DNA of 64,000 nucleotides from Neopestalotiopsis rosae (Eukaryota > Ascomycota > Sordariomycetes > Amphisphaeriales > Sporocadaceae), in the NCBI GenBank assembly GCA_023078685.1, contig JALGAS010000009.1, positions 1,550,001 through 1,614,000 on the forward strand, written 5' to 3'. Shown in pieces: positions 54,561 through 64,000 of this stretch; position 1 is the first letter of the stretch; each line of letters opens with the position of its first letter. Position numbers and translations under genes: made by a program. The notes under the pieces are model-generated. The model saw nothing but the letters and a program-made list of their open reading frames with translations. It had not been told where the DNA came from and did not search any database.

Positions 54561-56077
54561 CTACGCTTTCTTGACTGGGCTCCGCCGCCTCTTGGGAGGT
54601 GGCGCTTGTTTCGAAAACGACGTAGCTGGAGATTCCATCTCGCCGGCTTCTCGCGACTGGTCGTCCTCGTCCGCAAATACTGACGCTGAGTCAGCCTCCG
54701 ACCGCCCCAGACTTTCTAGGTGTTGGGAGAGACCGGTTGACTCAGACAGCGCCGGAACGTCAAAGTTCAACTCTGATGGCAAGTCATCGATGGCTGAGCA
54801 GATTCTCTTGAAATGTTGAGGCATCCAGGTGTCGTAGATGTTTTTGGTGAAACGATATGCAGTCCATTTGTCCTTTCCGTCCAGCTCCGTAAAGTCATAT
54901 TTACGAATAGGATGGCGATAATATTTGCAATCTTTCCCTTCGATCACAGGATAGTAGCCATAGATCCGAACTGACTGGTGGTCATGGGAGATAGAGAAAG
55001 ACAGAATCTGCCGGTTGATCTCATCTTCCCGCTTTACAAGACGGAAGAGCTCGACGATGCCCCGTGCCGCTAACGTCATGCTATGGGTGTTCTGGCGGTC
55101 TGCAATATCCAACGCCGCGGCGCCGCACTTCACCTCGCAGGCAAGGAATGGGAAGTACATAAAGTACGTAGCCATAAAGAAGGACAAATCGCCAGCAATG
55201 AAATCTCCGATGAATGGTGATAGCTTGCTGAGCTGCTCATCGGTAAATGCCTCCATCCGAAATCCAACTGAATAGTCTGGCTGTGGACGAGTTCCAGTCA
55301 GAGGAATCGAGTTATTCCACCCTTCATTCGTAGTCTCGATCAAACACTTAAGATTGGTCGAACCGTAAATGGCAAGTATTTCTGCCGAGGGAACGATCAG
55401 AGGCGTGATGTCCCGTAACACCCTCGCTTCGTTCCTATCCTCCACACTCCGACACGTCCGTTCAAAGAGATCCTCTCGAAATAGCGATTCACTTGGAAGC
55501 TTCTGCTCCGTATCAAGCAAAGAGTAATAAGCTTTCTTGCTCGCTTCTGTGATCCCGAGATCGGATTTGTCCATGAAACTACCCTTTGTTGCAAGCAATG
55601 TTTTGTAACGGGGATCTCGGTATTGAGCGCTTTTTTCTTCGCGTGGTCTTTGGTCGCTCGGCGTTGTGGACGTCGCAGCATCTGATCTCTTGCGTCGCAG
55701 TGAGGACGTCGATCTTTTACGGGCCAGCGCATGCTCCATGTCGGCCTCCAGGTATTCACGCGGCCAGTGCCCTTTTTGAATCCAAGAGTAGATCGGGCTA
55801 TTCGCTACTTCGCTGGGTCTGTCGTCGATAGAAGATTTCGGTCTGCGCGCTCGCTTGAGAGTGGGCTGAGACTTGGAGTCGTTCTCTTCGATAGGTCGCT
55901 TTCGATGGTTTTGTTGGATAACACGTTCTCGCGATGATTGAGGTATGTCCCGCCGTTGACGCTTGCGCGTTCGGTCTGATGATTGTTAATTATGCTATAA
56001 GGAGCTTCGTGAGACATACCTTGTTTCTGGGAAGTATGAGCCTGTTTCGTAGCTCGTTGAGATCGAGTTTCGGCCAT
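54561..56077 (-). CDS. Fungal-specific protein with PD-(D/E)XK nuclease-like core
   Basis: Exon 1 (56077-56020) and exon 2 (55975-54561), separated by a 44-bp intron, encode 490 aa. The head is very basic (RTRKRQRRDIPQSSRER; later LKRARRPKSS) and nuclear-like. Then comes SPIYSWIQKGHWPREYLEAD, typical of a large fungal hypothetical family (I recall DUF7924; unverified). The core has PDYSVGF (D253), a helix ending FMYFPFLACEVK (E300, K302), then DIADRQNTHSMTLAARGIVE, matching the D..ExK layout of restriction-endonuclease-fold proteins. The tail is Ser-rich and ends with a basic PPPKRRRSPVKK. The frame is intact. A relic of a paralogue lies at 15285-15450. Nuclease activity is inference. Confidence 0.75.
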
Positions 56078-57460
56078 GATGGTGAGTAGGTGAGGGAAGG
56101 TGGAAAACATTTACTTAAATGACTGCCGCTCGTTAGAAAGCTACTAGTAGCCGGTAGGCCCGGTCCACTGCACTAATCCACGGTGGCCCGCCATTACGCG
56201 CGCGCTTCGTTGCACAGGCAGATGCTGTGGGGAAAGGTAGGTAATAACGTAACGGGTTGGACGGGACCTAGTCGCTAGACCCAATACACTTCGAAGCTTG
56301 ACTGTTTAGAAGCTCAGTCAAGTATTACCCATTGGCGCATCGCCAACATTAACGCACGAATGTTTTTCGAGGATCATAACCATACTATACTAAGACATGT
56401 CATCGCTTTTATCTGATGTCAATTTGTTTTACGCTTGCTTGCTACTGGGACTTTTCTAGCCGCCGGAGGTAAGAACGACCGTCGCACCGACTGCTGACAT
56501 GCACAACAGCGACAACTTCTGCCATGAAGAAGTTTCTTGCCTATATGAACGTCAGATGCTTCACTCGTAAGAATCTCCACTTTTAATAGGCGTAACGGTC
56601 AGTGAGGCGCACGCATGCCGAGGCAAACTCGAGTACGATCACCAAATCGGTAGAAAACACAGAAAATTTGGCCCTATTTGGCAGCAGTCTACTCAGCATA
56701 CCGCCTACAGTTAATCCGGACTGGGACTATGCAGCATCTTCACAAACGCAGTGGCAGCCAATGCCCTACCCCGCGATATCCGACAATGATCGCGATTGCG
56801 ACACGCGCTGAAACCACTGTCATAGTGATCCTGTCATTTTGGGTTGCTAAGATAAGGTCGCAGGCATCGTCCTATGATCAAGCTCCACAGAGGCATCTGC
56901 AGATACAAGGTGTTCCAATGTTGCACTTCACGAGCGAGGTCACCGATGCCCGGCTTGAACAGGCGCATATTCGAGCCGGTATCGCATCTACCGCTGGGGT
57001 GCTCCGCAAGCATTCGCAATATTGTCTAGCTCGGTATCTCCCCGGTCTGGAGTTTGCCCTGGTTGCGGATGGCGAATTCAGGATGAGGAAAGCTTCATCA
57101 CCTCGGATCACTGCATTGGGTGCGGAAAGTTAACAGAAGGGGCTGTGGAAGTTTTATGGAGACTAGTGTACATTGTGTAGTGCAGCAGCCCCAAAATTCC
57201 AATCTTTCCACGGCAAGTTTCTCGGCCTCAAGGTGTTCCTGGTTCTGCAAACTGACATCCAGGAAATAAAACGCGGCTTTCCATGCTGTCATGCCCCTAC
57301 GATCTCATATTTTTTTTATAACATTGTAATAAATACTCTACTTGAATAGTAATCCATCAGGTAGAACACAGATTTTGACAGTTGTCGTGTGTAAATTTCC
57401 TGCAAGCTCTGACCGAAACAATGCACCAAACCCCATGCACGAGCAATTGTAAACGTGGGT
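56078..57460. other. Intergenic stretch without recognised gene
   Basis: Contains the promoter of the nuclease-like gene (CT-rich sequence just above 56077). The plus-strand frame 56678-57133 has a moderately protein-like second half (LHFTSEVTDARLEQAHIRAG) but no family match and no coherent start; the minus strand is also open there. Confidence 0.35.
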
Positions 57461-58282
57461 TCATTCCTCAGAAAGCCATTTGCGCAAGAATTGAATTGCC
57501 AACATGTCACAATTGACTGAGGACACTTCGAATACCTGTCCGTCGTCAAAAAGAGGTCCTCTCCAGCCCGTCACGTGGCCCCCCTTAATTATCTTGCTTC
57601 CAAGAGGAGCACATGCGTCGAAGTCCGACAGGATTGGCTTATTGTCATGATCAAACATTATGTTTGGAGGGCAGATATCATTATGGGCCAAGTTAAGTCG
57701 ATGCAGATGCTTGGCCACATCCTCAATGCTGTCCATAGAATTACTGCGCTCCTGAGCGGAGAATTCGGTGCCGCTCTTTGCACTGGCGACACGCTCGGTA
57801 AGCGTTTTGATGTACCTCCGGAACACCAGACTGACAATCAGACCATCGCGCACGAGGCAACCAGCATAAACAGCTAGGTTAGGATGCGGGTGCCTCAGTA
57901 ACTTCTCATTGATTTGCACTTCAGCGAGTACCGCTCTGGCGATCAAATCGTTGCCACGATAGCCAGAAAGGTCTGGCCTCTTGTAAAAGTAGTTTTCGTT
58001 AAGTGCTGTTTCTTCCACAGTCCCATGAAATTGTGTCATGTCCTGGTCGAATCTTGGATATATATGCTCGTTGGGAACTTGGTGAAGCTTCTTGCGAATC
58101 TCTTCGAATATGGTACTATCATCCTGCAAACCGAGACCGTAGTGTTTGCGATCTTCCAGTGGAAGAATGCCAATATAGGCGGTATAGCGATCAAACGCTT
58201 TGACAGTCAAGTGCGATCGTTGGCCGTTCCGCCATGTCTCTGAGATATGCATAGATATCTGATGATGGTCGGGATGTGCCAT
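57461..58282 (-). CDS. Divergent fungal protein-kinase-like protein
   Basis: A single exon of 273 aa from ATG 58282. The C-terminal half carries a kinase-like catalytic loop AHNDICPPNIMFD (H200, D202, N207), and the metal-binding DFG is DFD (SDFDACAPLG, D220). An AEVQINEKLLRHPHPNLAVY segment corresponds to the alphaC helix and following strand. No glycine-rich loop or VAIK lysine is obvious in the N-terminal part, and the protein ends soon after the activation segment (QFLRKWLSEE), so the C-lobe is short. It belongs with the many small kinase-like proteins of filamentous fungi. Activity is uncertain. Confidence 0.6.
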   Translation of the reverse strand: MAHPDHHQISMHISETWRNGQRSHLTVKAFDRYTAYIGILPLEDRKHYGLGLQDDSTIFEEIRKKLHQVPNEHIYPRFDQDMTQFHGTVEETALNENYFYKRPDLSGYRGNDLIARAVLAEVQINEKLLRHPHPNLAVYAGCLVRDGLIVSLVFRRYIKTLTERVASAKSGTEFSAQERSNSMDSIEDVAKHLHRLNLAHNDICPPNIMFDHDNKPILSDFDACAPLGSKIIKGGHVTGWRGPLFDDGQVFEVSSVNCDMLAIQFLRKWLSEE

Positions 58283-58932
58283 GTTACCGCCGTTGTGCTT
58301 GGGAAGATGGTTGAAGAGGTGCTCAGGTGAAATTATGTTATTCGCCGCGAAGCACTAGATCCCTTTAAACACAAGCTTCATTAGTAGCGGCAAAAGACCT
58401 CTGCGGCAAGATGGGAAAAAATGCGGGGTCATGCTGATCTTGCACCACTAATATGTACTTGGACTTGATCCTGTGATGTGACGATCGCATTTAGTGATAA
58501 TCAGGAATTGGGAACGAAAGTACGAGAATCTTGCGATTCATTTGCCTTTCCCCGATTGATTGGGGTATATTCATTATGGTAAAGACTGTGTATTCAAGAT
58601 CATCCTAGCGAGTGACGCCTCCTTATCTCCAATACTGTCATGTTATTTGAAGAAATGTGATTCCAACCCGTGCACCAGCATCACAACGATCGACGCTCAC
58701 TTCGGCTCTTCCTGAGATTCCTCCTTCTCCTCTTCCTCCTTCTCTCTGTACGAATTCGACGTGATGCATGTTGATTGTTTGCAATCTTCTTGGATGGAAG
58801 TTACGTATTCGCCATTTTCATCCCTGACCGAGTCCCATCTGCAGTGATTGGTATTGGTGACAGGCTCTTGCAGAGCCATTGTAGGACTTCTGTCTGTATT
58901 CGTTAGTCAGTTGAGGTGGTTTTTTTTTTTTT

Positions 58933-58976
<44 letters not shown>

Positions 58977-59903
58977 GGAGAGAGAGAACCACCCACTCCC
59001 CCCCAAACACCCTCTTGAGTGGGCGCGTGGCAGAACTTCACTTACATGAAATGAGATTTAGCTGAAAACACTAAAGACGCTTGTGATGGAATATCTGTTC
59101 ACATTGATTCAATATTTTCACCTGCCTGCTTTTACCGTCTGCCAGTCTCTTGTATTAATACTCAATATGAAGTCGCTCCCCGACTCGAGAGTGACAAGGC
59201 GCGACCCCTAACTTGGAGGGGTGACAGGAGGCATGTCTCCGGATCATTCAGGCAGCTGTGACCTCAGGCCAAGCCACGTCTCCTATTCGAGGTGTGGTGA
59301 CACTGCAGGAACTAGTGGTCTGTTTGAATACATACTCAAGGTCGTATTGTCGGGCATGGCAGAGGAATGAACATTTCTCAAAGGACAGAGCGCGTAACGC
59401 CACTACAGCGTTCTCATGCATTAGGATGCTTGAAGACGTGTCCTGGGGTTTGACATGTGGGGTACGCTAAAATAACTGGACCTGCCATTGATATGTACTC
59501 TTGACGAGCTCAATCTTCCCCTCCATTTCCCCTAGCTACTTACTACTTGCTACTTAATCCTACTCAAATCCTAAACAATCCTACGAAATTCTACGAAGTT
59601 CTACGAAATTCTACTAGAACCTACTGCTTGTTACTGCTCTGTGCTATATTACTTTCTACTACTCTCTACTACTCTCTGCTGCTTCGTACTAGTTTGTATC
59701 ACTCTCTACTACTTTCTACTTTTTTCTATCACTTTCTACTACTTTATATCACTTTCTACTACTTTCTATCACTTTCTACTGCTTTCCACGATTTTCCACT
59801 ACATACTGGCGTATTCGATCAGTGTCAATCGATCCTACCTAGCGCTTTGCCATCTGAATCTTGCAGCCTCGACCAATTCTTAACATTTGAGACGGCAATC
59901 ATT
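58283..59903. other. Intergenic, low-complexity region
   Basis: Contains a T tract of 13 nt, GG, then 41 consecutive T (58920-58975), and a pyrimidine-rich stretch of repeated CTACT/TTTCTACT-type words at about 59530-59810. The pyrimidine stretch creates a long plus-strand opening rich in Leu, Ser, Thr and Tyr that I do not consider coding. Confidence 0.6.
58920..58975. repeat. Poly-T tract (13 + 41 nt)
   Basis: T at 58920-58932, GG, then T at 58935-58975, followed by GGGAGAGAGAGAA. Read on the minus strand this is a poly-A run, compatible with the A tail of a retroposed sequence or with an assembly artefact. No reverse-transcriptase remnant is seen next to it. Confidence 0.95.
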
Positions 59904-60637
59904 ATGCCTTGGAAGCCAACTCCAGCAATCGATGTTGTTGTCAACAATTTAGTAGATGTCTCGAATGTTATTCACAACCGCATGGGTCTGCGTGCCCACG
60001 AAGAAAGGCGAGTCAATGAAGCATTTACATTACTTGCTGCTAGCGAAGCTCCTACGCAGAAGAATGTCAAGATGTATCTTGAGTTTCTCCAAAGAGTGAA
60101 AACAACTATCAGTATTGACTTCGTGGTATTGATAGCGGTAGGATTGGGAAGAGCTGCTGTGAATGGGATGAAGGACCGGTTGCGGGTCGATCTGCCTGCT
60201 GCGATCAAGCCGAGAGAGAAAGAGTTCACACTGGACGTTGTTAAAAAGATCGTGGCGAAGTATACTGCGAAATGCAAGTTCGATCATTTCCGTCCTCGAG
60301 TGGTACGCTAACGTAATCAGATTCTGTCTCGAGCCCTCTTGATCATGAAGCGGTTCCGCCGAACATTATTCCGCTTCCTACACACGCCACTCCACGAGAT
60401 GTAGGACTTACAGTCCAAGGGCAATCTGCTTTCACAGGTGACGCGTATGAGCTGGATTTGGAAGATGTCAAGGATATCGCTTCTTCAGGACAGATCGTTG
60501 GCCAAGTATATCTTATAGATACGTACACCGAGTCATCCCACTCGTTTGCACTTGTACCCCTCTCTTCGAACCTGGCAAACCACTTTGCTATGCTTCGCCG
60601 AAAGGTACAGGATGTGAGCATTAATCCCGGGGAATAA
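59904..60637 (+). CDS. Hypothetical protein, two exons
   Basis: ATG at 59904 follows low-complexity DNA and starts MPWKPTPAIDVVVNNLVDVS. Exon 1 is mostly helical with a hydrophobic segment (ISIDFVVLIAVGLG). A frame open from about 60334 to the stop at 60635 reads VPPNIIPLPTHATPRDVGL, DVKDIASSGQIVGQVYLID and FALVPLSSNLANHFAMLRRK. The junction that keeps frame is GTATAC at 60260 to AG at 60333 (74 bp, with a GCTAAC branch-like site at about 60308), giving 219 aa. The donor is non-canonical after GT, so the join is tentative. Family unknown. Confidence 0.5.
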
Positions 60638-60830
60638 CGTATGCGACTTGTGGAGAGCCTAATACCCTGAACCACCATTTATTACTCCAAGGAATTATCA
60701 CATTGTACCCGGCGCTCTCTGTCCCAACGGTGCCTATATGCTTATCGGTGTCTTGCTCGAACACCCGGATTGCTCCTGTATTCTCTGATATTTTGACGAT
60801 GACGAAACTCGTGCCTTCGGTTGGCACCAT
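60621..60830 (-). CDS. Possible small protein overlapping the previous gene's 3' end
   Basis: ATG 60830 opens 69 codons reading VPTEGTSFVIVKISENTGAI, RVFEQDTDKHIGTVGTESAG and WWFRVLGSPQVAYVIPRD. This is beta-strand-like and plausible. A second frame just upstream (60951 on) has a membrane-like segment (SLTLALLILAVVGNI) and could be a first exon or a frameshifted 5' part. Convergent overlap with 59904-60637 is about 17 bp. Family unknown. Confidence 0.3.
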   Translation of the reverse strand: MVPTEGTSFVIVKISENTGAIRVFEQDTDKHIGTVGTESAGYNVIIPWSNKWWFRVLGSPQVAYVIPRD

Positions 60831-60951
60831 TCTTGTTCCGATCGGCGGCGTCGACCATGTACTTATGGCATATTCGGCTGATGTTTCCGACTACAGCTAG
60901 TATCAGCAATGCTAAAGTGAGCGATACGTAGTGATTACTTTGCTTTTGCAT

Positions 60952-63900
60952 TCGGCGATGAGTTCATTATCGGTTTGCTTCTGTACTCTGATCTTTTCAA
61001 ATTGCCGGTCCATGCTCATCTGTTCCTTAAGCTGAACGAACAACGCGAAGTTTCACAACCGAGGTGTCGTTTGAAAGGCTAGTTCGGGGTAGCTCGGTGT
61101 CAGCTATGTGTCTGGGAGGAAGGCCTCTGAGTGTACTGATAGATAGTTCATCAGAGAAGGAAAGAGGGTAAAGAGTTCTACACATGTTCTGATGTAGTGA
61201 TCTTGCTGTTTACTGAGGTCTTGGGCCGAAGCAATCACAGCAGATTCTGCAATTTGGGTATCGACGTATCGTGGGTCTTGCACTCGGCTCGGAATAGCGT
61301 GCTCCAGGTCGTTGCCGTGATTATCAAATATCCCAGTCCAACCCTGTGCAGCTGTCAAGTTTGGATGCTCGACGTGTCTGGGTGAGGGACTGCCCCGCAT
61401 CAACAGAAACCATCGCAACTCTGTGGCCACAAAGTAGCTGTGGGACCGGACTGTGGCTTGTGACTAGTTGTGGCTGGTGATCAATTATGGCTGAATCTGA
61501 GCTACTGACCAAAGATCGTCATGCTTCAGCTACTTTGCGAAGGGTGAGTAATTTTCAAGGAGATTCTGAATGATTGGGGAAGTCGTTAGGAATATCACTG
61601 CTAGGTCATTTTTTCTGGAAGCCATAATATTGTACGATGGTAGCAGGTGGAAATAAAACATCCCTAGTCGAGTACCGGTCAGATGGGGCCGCCCACTCGA
61701 CAGCTGCCAAAGCGTGCACAAGGTCTACACAAGTGACTACAAGATAATGGCATGGAGTACTTCACCCACCCATCCTACCATAGTATTTGAGATAATATGG
61801 AGACTATCTTGTGGAGTTTGCAGGGGCTTGAGCCTGGTCGAAGTAGATCAAATTTAGTAGAAATATGCCAAATTTAGTAGATGTGTGTCGAAATTGGTAG
61901 AAATGTGTCGAAGTTAGTAGAAATACGCCAAATTCAATCAAAATCCATGGAAGTTTCATTTCTATACAGTACAGTTAGACATGATATACAACAGCGAGAT
62001 CCTTGTCAGTGTGCACTTAGGCCAGACCAAGCAGGGTGTGCGTTTGAGCTCAAGTTCAGATTAACGATCATGCAGGTGAGCTGGCTCTATTCATGGGACT
62101 CTACAACGTGACTCATCTCACTGACAAAATTATGAACACTTGGAGTGAGCCAAAGCAATAACAATCCTGCGAAATTAATGGCACCGCATCTATTTCAGTA
62201 GCTCTCAGCTTTCTCAGTCACGTAACATTGTCTATACATGGTGTAAAGCATGTAATTCATGATGAATTAATGGAATAGATGCGTTGACTTCAACTGCTGA
62301 CAAACGCCCAGGATCTGAATAAGACCTTGGCAATGTATTTGTGGACCCATAGCGACTTTTCTTCTTCCTCTTTCAATTTGCTCGTTTTTAGCTATATCCG
62401 GCATACTGCGAATGGTATACCATGGCTTCAGTCTACCTAAAAGCAAGTTGGAAGCCCTAGAGGCCGAGGGCGAGGGGAAATACCATGTTCTTGCAGATGT
62501 GAACGCTGTCGCGACTTGAGGCAGTCGAAGGAAGGAAGGTATGTAGAAAAGCTTAGAAGATCATTCAAGTCGATCTGGTCGGGTCCGAGGCCATAAAAAT
62601 AAAGCAAGATGCCCGGCCAGATGCCCAGTCAGAAGCAAAGAGACTAGGGGAATACGGCTGAAATGCGAAAACGGTCTTACGTATCACGCGGAAGGGTAGG
62701 TTCGGTCGGATATTCACCACCGAGGATAACGGTAGCAGGGTTCATACACCTTTATTAAATCACCATGTAGATACACGGTACATTTCCAATCCAGCTACGA
62801 CTTGCGAATGGGAGGTTCCCGAAACATCGAAACTGAAGGATGCCTTGGTATGCAGACTAAATCATCTCGATATCGCATGCTTGGCTAGATAGTAGCTTTA
62901 TGACATGCATATGCTGGATCAACCATTCATGCCTGCCATGACCCCCCGCAGCATCTAATCACTGAATACAGGCCTAGACAAGGAAATAGACACACAGCGA
63001 CATGATGAAATGACACTTGGCCTAAGACCTAGTGTAACATAGCATGAGTACCCACAGTTACCAGTCGTCCGAACACCTCTAGCGGAATCGCCTACACGAC
63101 ACCATCGATATGTCGGTAGTCCGGTAGCACCACCAAACCATACCGCATACATGATGTTTTGAAAGTCCGCCGTTGCTGGCCCATGTCTATTGGGCTAGTC
63201 AATCTGCGGCCTGCTGGTTTCCGAGGTTATTGCCTGGTCTATTCTACTTCCGCATCACAAAAATTGATAAGTTGGCTCCAAATACATATACCGAGGTGCA
63301 GCAGCACTGAAGCTACTTGCCGCCGGATGCTTGTAACGTGGCTTGGACTAGGGCCTTCGTGGTTTGCTGTATCTTTGGACACCGGTGAAGTGTGTTGTGC
63401 ATACATAGAGACGACGTAGATGTATAAGTAGAGACGTTCAATCTGCTGTAAGATTACAATGCTGCTGGCAACATAGCAATCAATCAGTGGAAAGTCCTCA
63501 TACTTGCATCCATTCAGGTGAGACCGAGTCATACATCATGTATAAAGTAGTTCGTCAAATTGACCTTATCTAGTCCAGGACACTCGACGTGTCTTTACAG
63601 ATTCCAATAACGTTCCAATATTCCGTCGGTCATCATGCCGGACGCTCAGCCCGATCCAGGAGTCAGGCAAGGCGGCACCGCAAATATACCAACAGGATCA
63701 GAAAATACTTCGGAGGGGCGGATATAGGATGTAGTCATTAGGGATTCTGCTTTGGGATTCTCTTGGCTGAAATCTACAGGAACCGTGATGAAGATTACAT
63801 TACAGTTGTGAATCTGTTGTTCACGAATATGAATCTTGTCAAATACACTAAGAACAATTTTTCAATGGGTACAAATGACGTCGCGACCTGTTCATGGAGA

Positions 63901-64000
63901 GTCGGCCTGAGATCATAGCACACACTAAGATCTCAGTTGAGGTGAACACAATGAAACATCAATGCATGGGTTTTGAGTTGTGCAAATTCTGTTCATAGCG
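60952..64000. other. 3-kb stretch without recognised gene
   Basis: Contains the tandem repeat at 61850-61935 and otherwise short frames on both strands (61104-61430, 61530-61721, 62955-63152 and 63239-63532 minus; 63159-63419 plus), none with a motif. A gene could begin outside the window. Confidence 0.4.
61850..61935 (+). repeat. Short tandem repeat, about 20-bp unit, four copies
   Basis: Units of the form AAATTTAGTAGAAATATGCC with substitutions (TCAAATTTAGTAG, CCAAATTTAGTAG, CGAAATTGGTAG, CGAAGTTAGTAG). Confidence 0.7.

Noticed and set aside
59547..59903. N-terminal extension rich in Leu, Ser, Thr and Tyr upstream of ATG 59904
   Set aside because: It is generated by repeated CTACT/TTTCTACT words in non-coding pyrimidine-rich DNA; the coherent protein sequence begins at MPWKPTP.
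1..64000. Giant Starship-type element or cargo region
   Set aside because: The mosaic of NLR parts and repeats is reminiscent of Starship cargo, but I find no tyrosine-recombinase captain gene or element boundary in the window.
1..64000. tRNA or rRNA genes
   Set aside because: Scanning for T-loop (GGTTCGANTCC) and A/B-box patterns gave no candidate with a supporting cloverleaf; no rRNA-like sequence was noticed.

Overview
The window looks like a repeat-rich accessory region of a filamentous ascomycete chromosome (Pezizomycotina, probably Sordariomycetes; species not determinable). Supporting this are short GT..AG introns of about 44-79 bp, a Fot1/pogo-type transposon, and fungal-specific families: PNP_UDP/NB-ARC NOD-like-receptor parts, Fta2-like and C2H2 proteins, a GFA-type enzyme, GT32, and GPI and serine/threonine-rich wall proteins. 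Several decayed genes carry C-to-T nonsense changes, which suggests repeat-induced point mutation or a similar deamination process.

Layout. 0-7.8 kb: one copy of a duplicated 104-aa ORF, an ankyrin pseudogene, a GT32 glycosyltransferase with two frameshifts, then gene-poor DNA. 7.87-9.73 kb: an intact 1,858-bp Fot1-like element with perfect 44-bp inverted ends. 10.4-19.8 kb: a graveyard of a truncated transcription factor, foldback MITEs, a ferric-reductase-like fragment, a relic of a nuclease-like family, poly-G tracts and a chimeric ORF carrying a stray PNP fragment. 21-31.4 kb: a three-exon C2H2 gene and a divergent pair of cell-surface genes (a GPI-type protein and a roughly 1,943-aa repeat protein). 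31.8-38 kb: more dispersed repeats, the second copy of the 104-aa ORF and a secreted-hydrolase pseudogene. 38.4-45.5 kb: an intact GFA gene, repeats, and a divergent NLR/PNP pair. 47-61 kb: F-box-like gene, two Fta2-like genes (one broken), a small chromodomain-like protein, a restriction-fold-like gene, a kinase-like gene and one or two unknowns. 61-64 kb: nothing recognisable except a short tandem repeat.

The most interesting locus is 42.4-44.3 kb. A PNP_UDP effector-like protein ends in a 19-residue motif that matches, with spacing preserved, a motif at the N-terminus of the divergently transcribed NB-ARC gene next door. This is the architecture of fungal amyloid (prion-like) NLR-to-effector signalling. 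The receptor ORF stops shortly after its P-loop, so the receptor appears amputated while the effector is intact.

All family assignments come from reading the translations by eye; no database search was run. Intron joins were chosen by GT/AG sites and reading-frame agreement.
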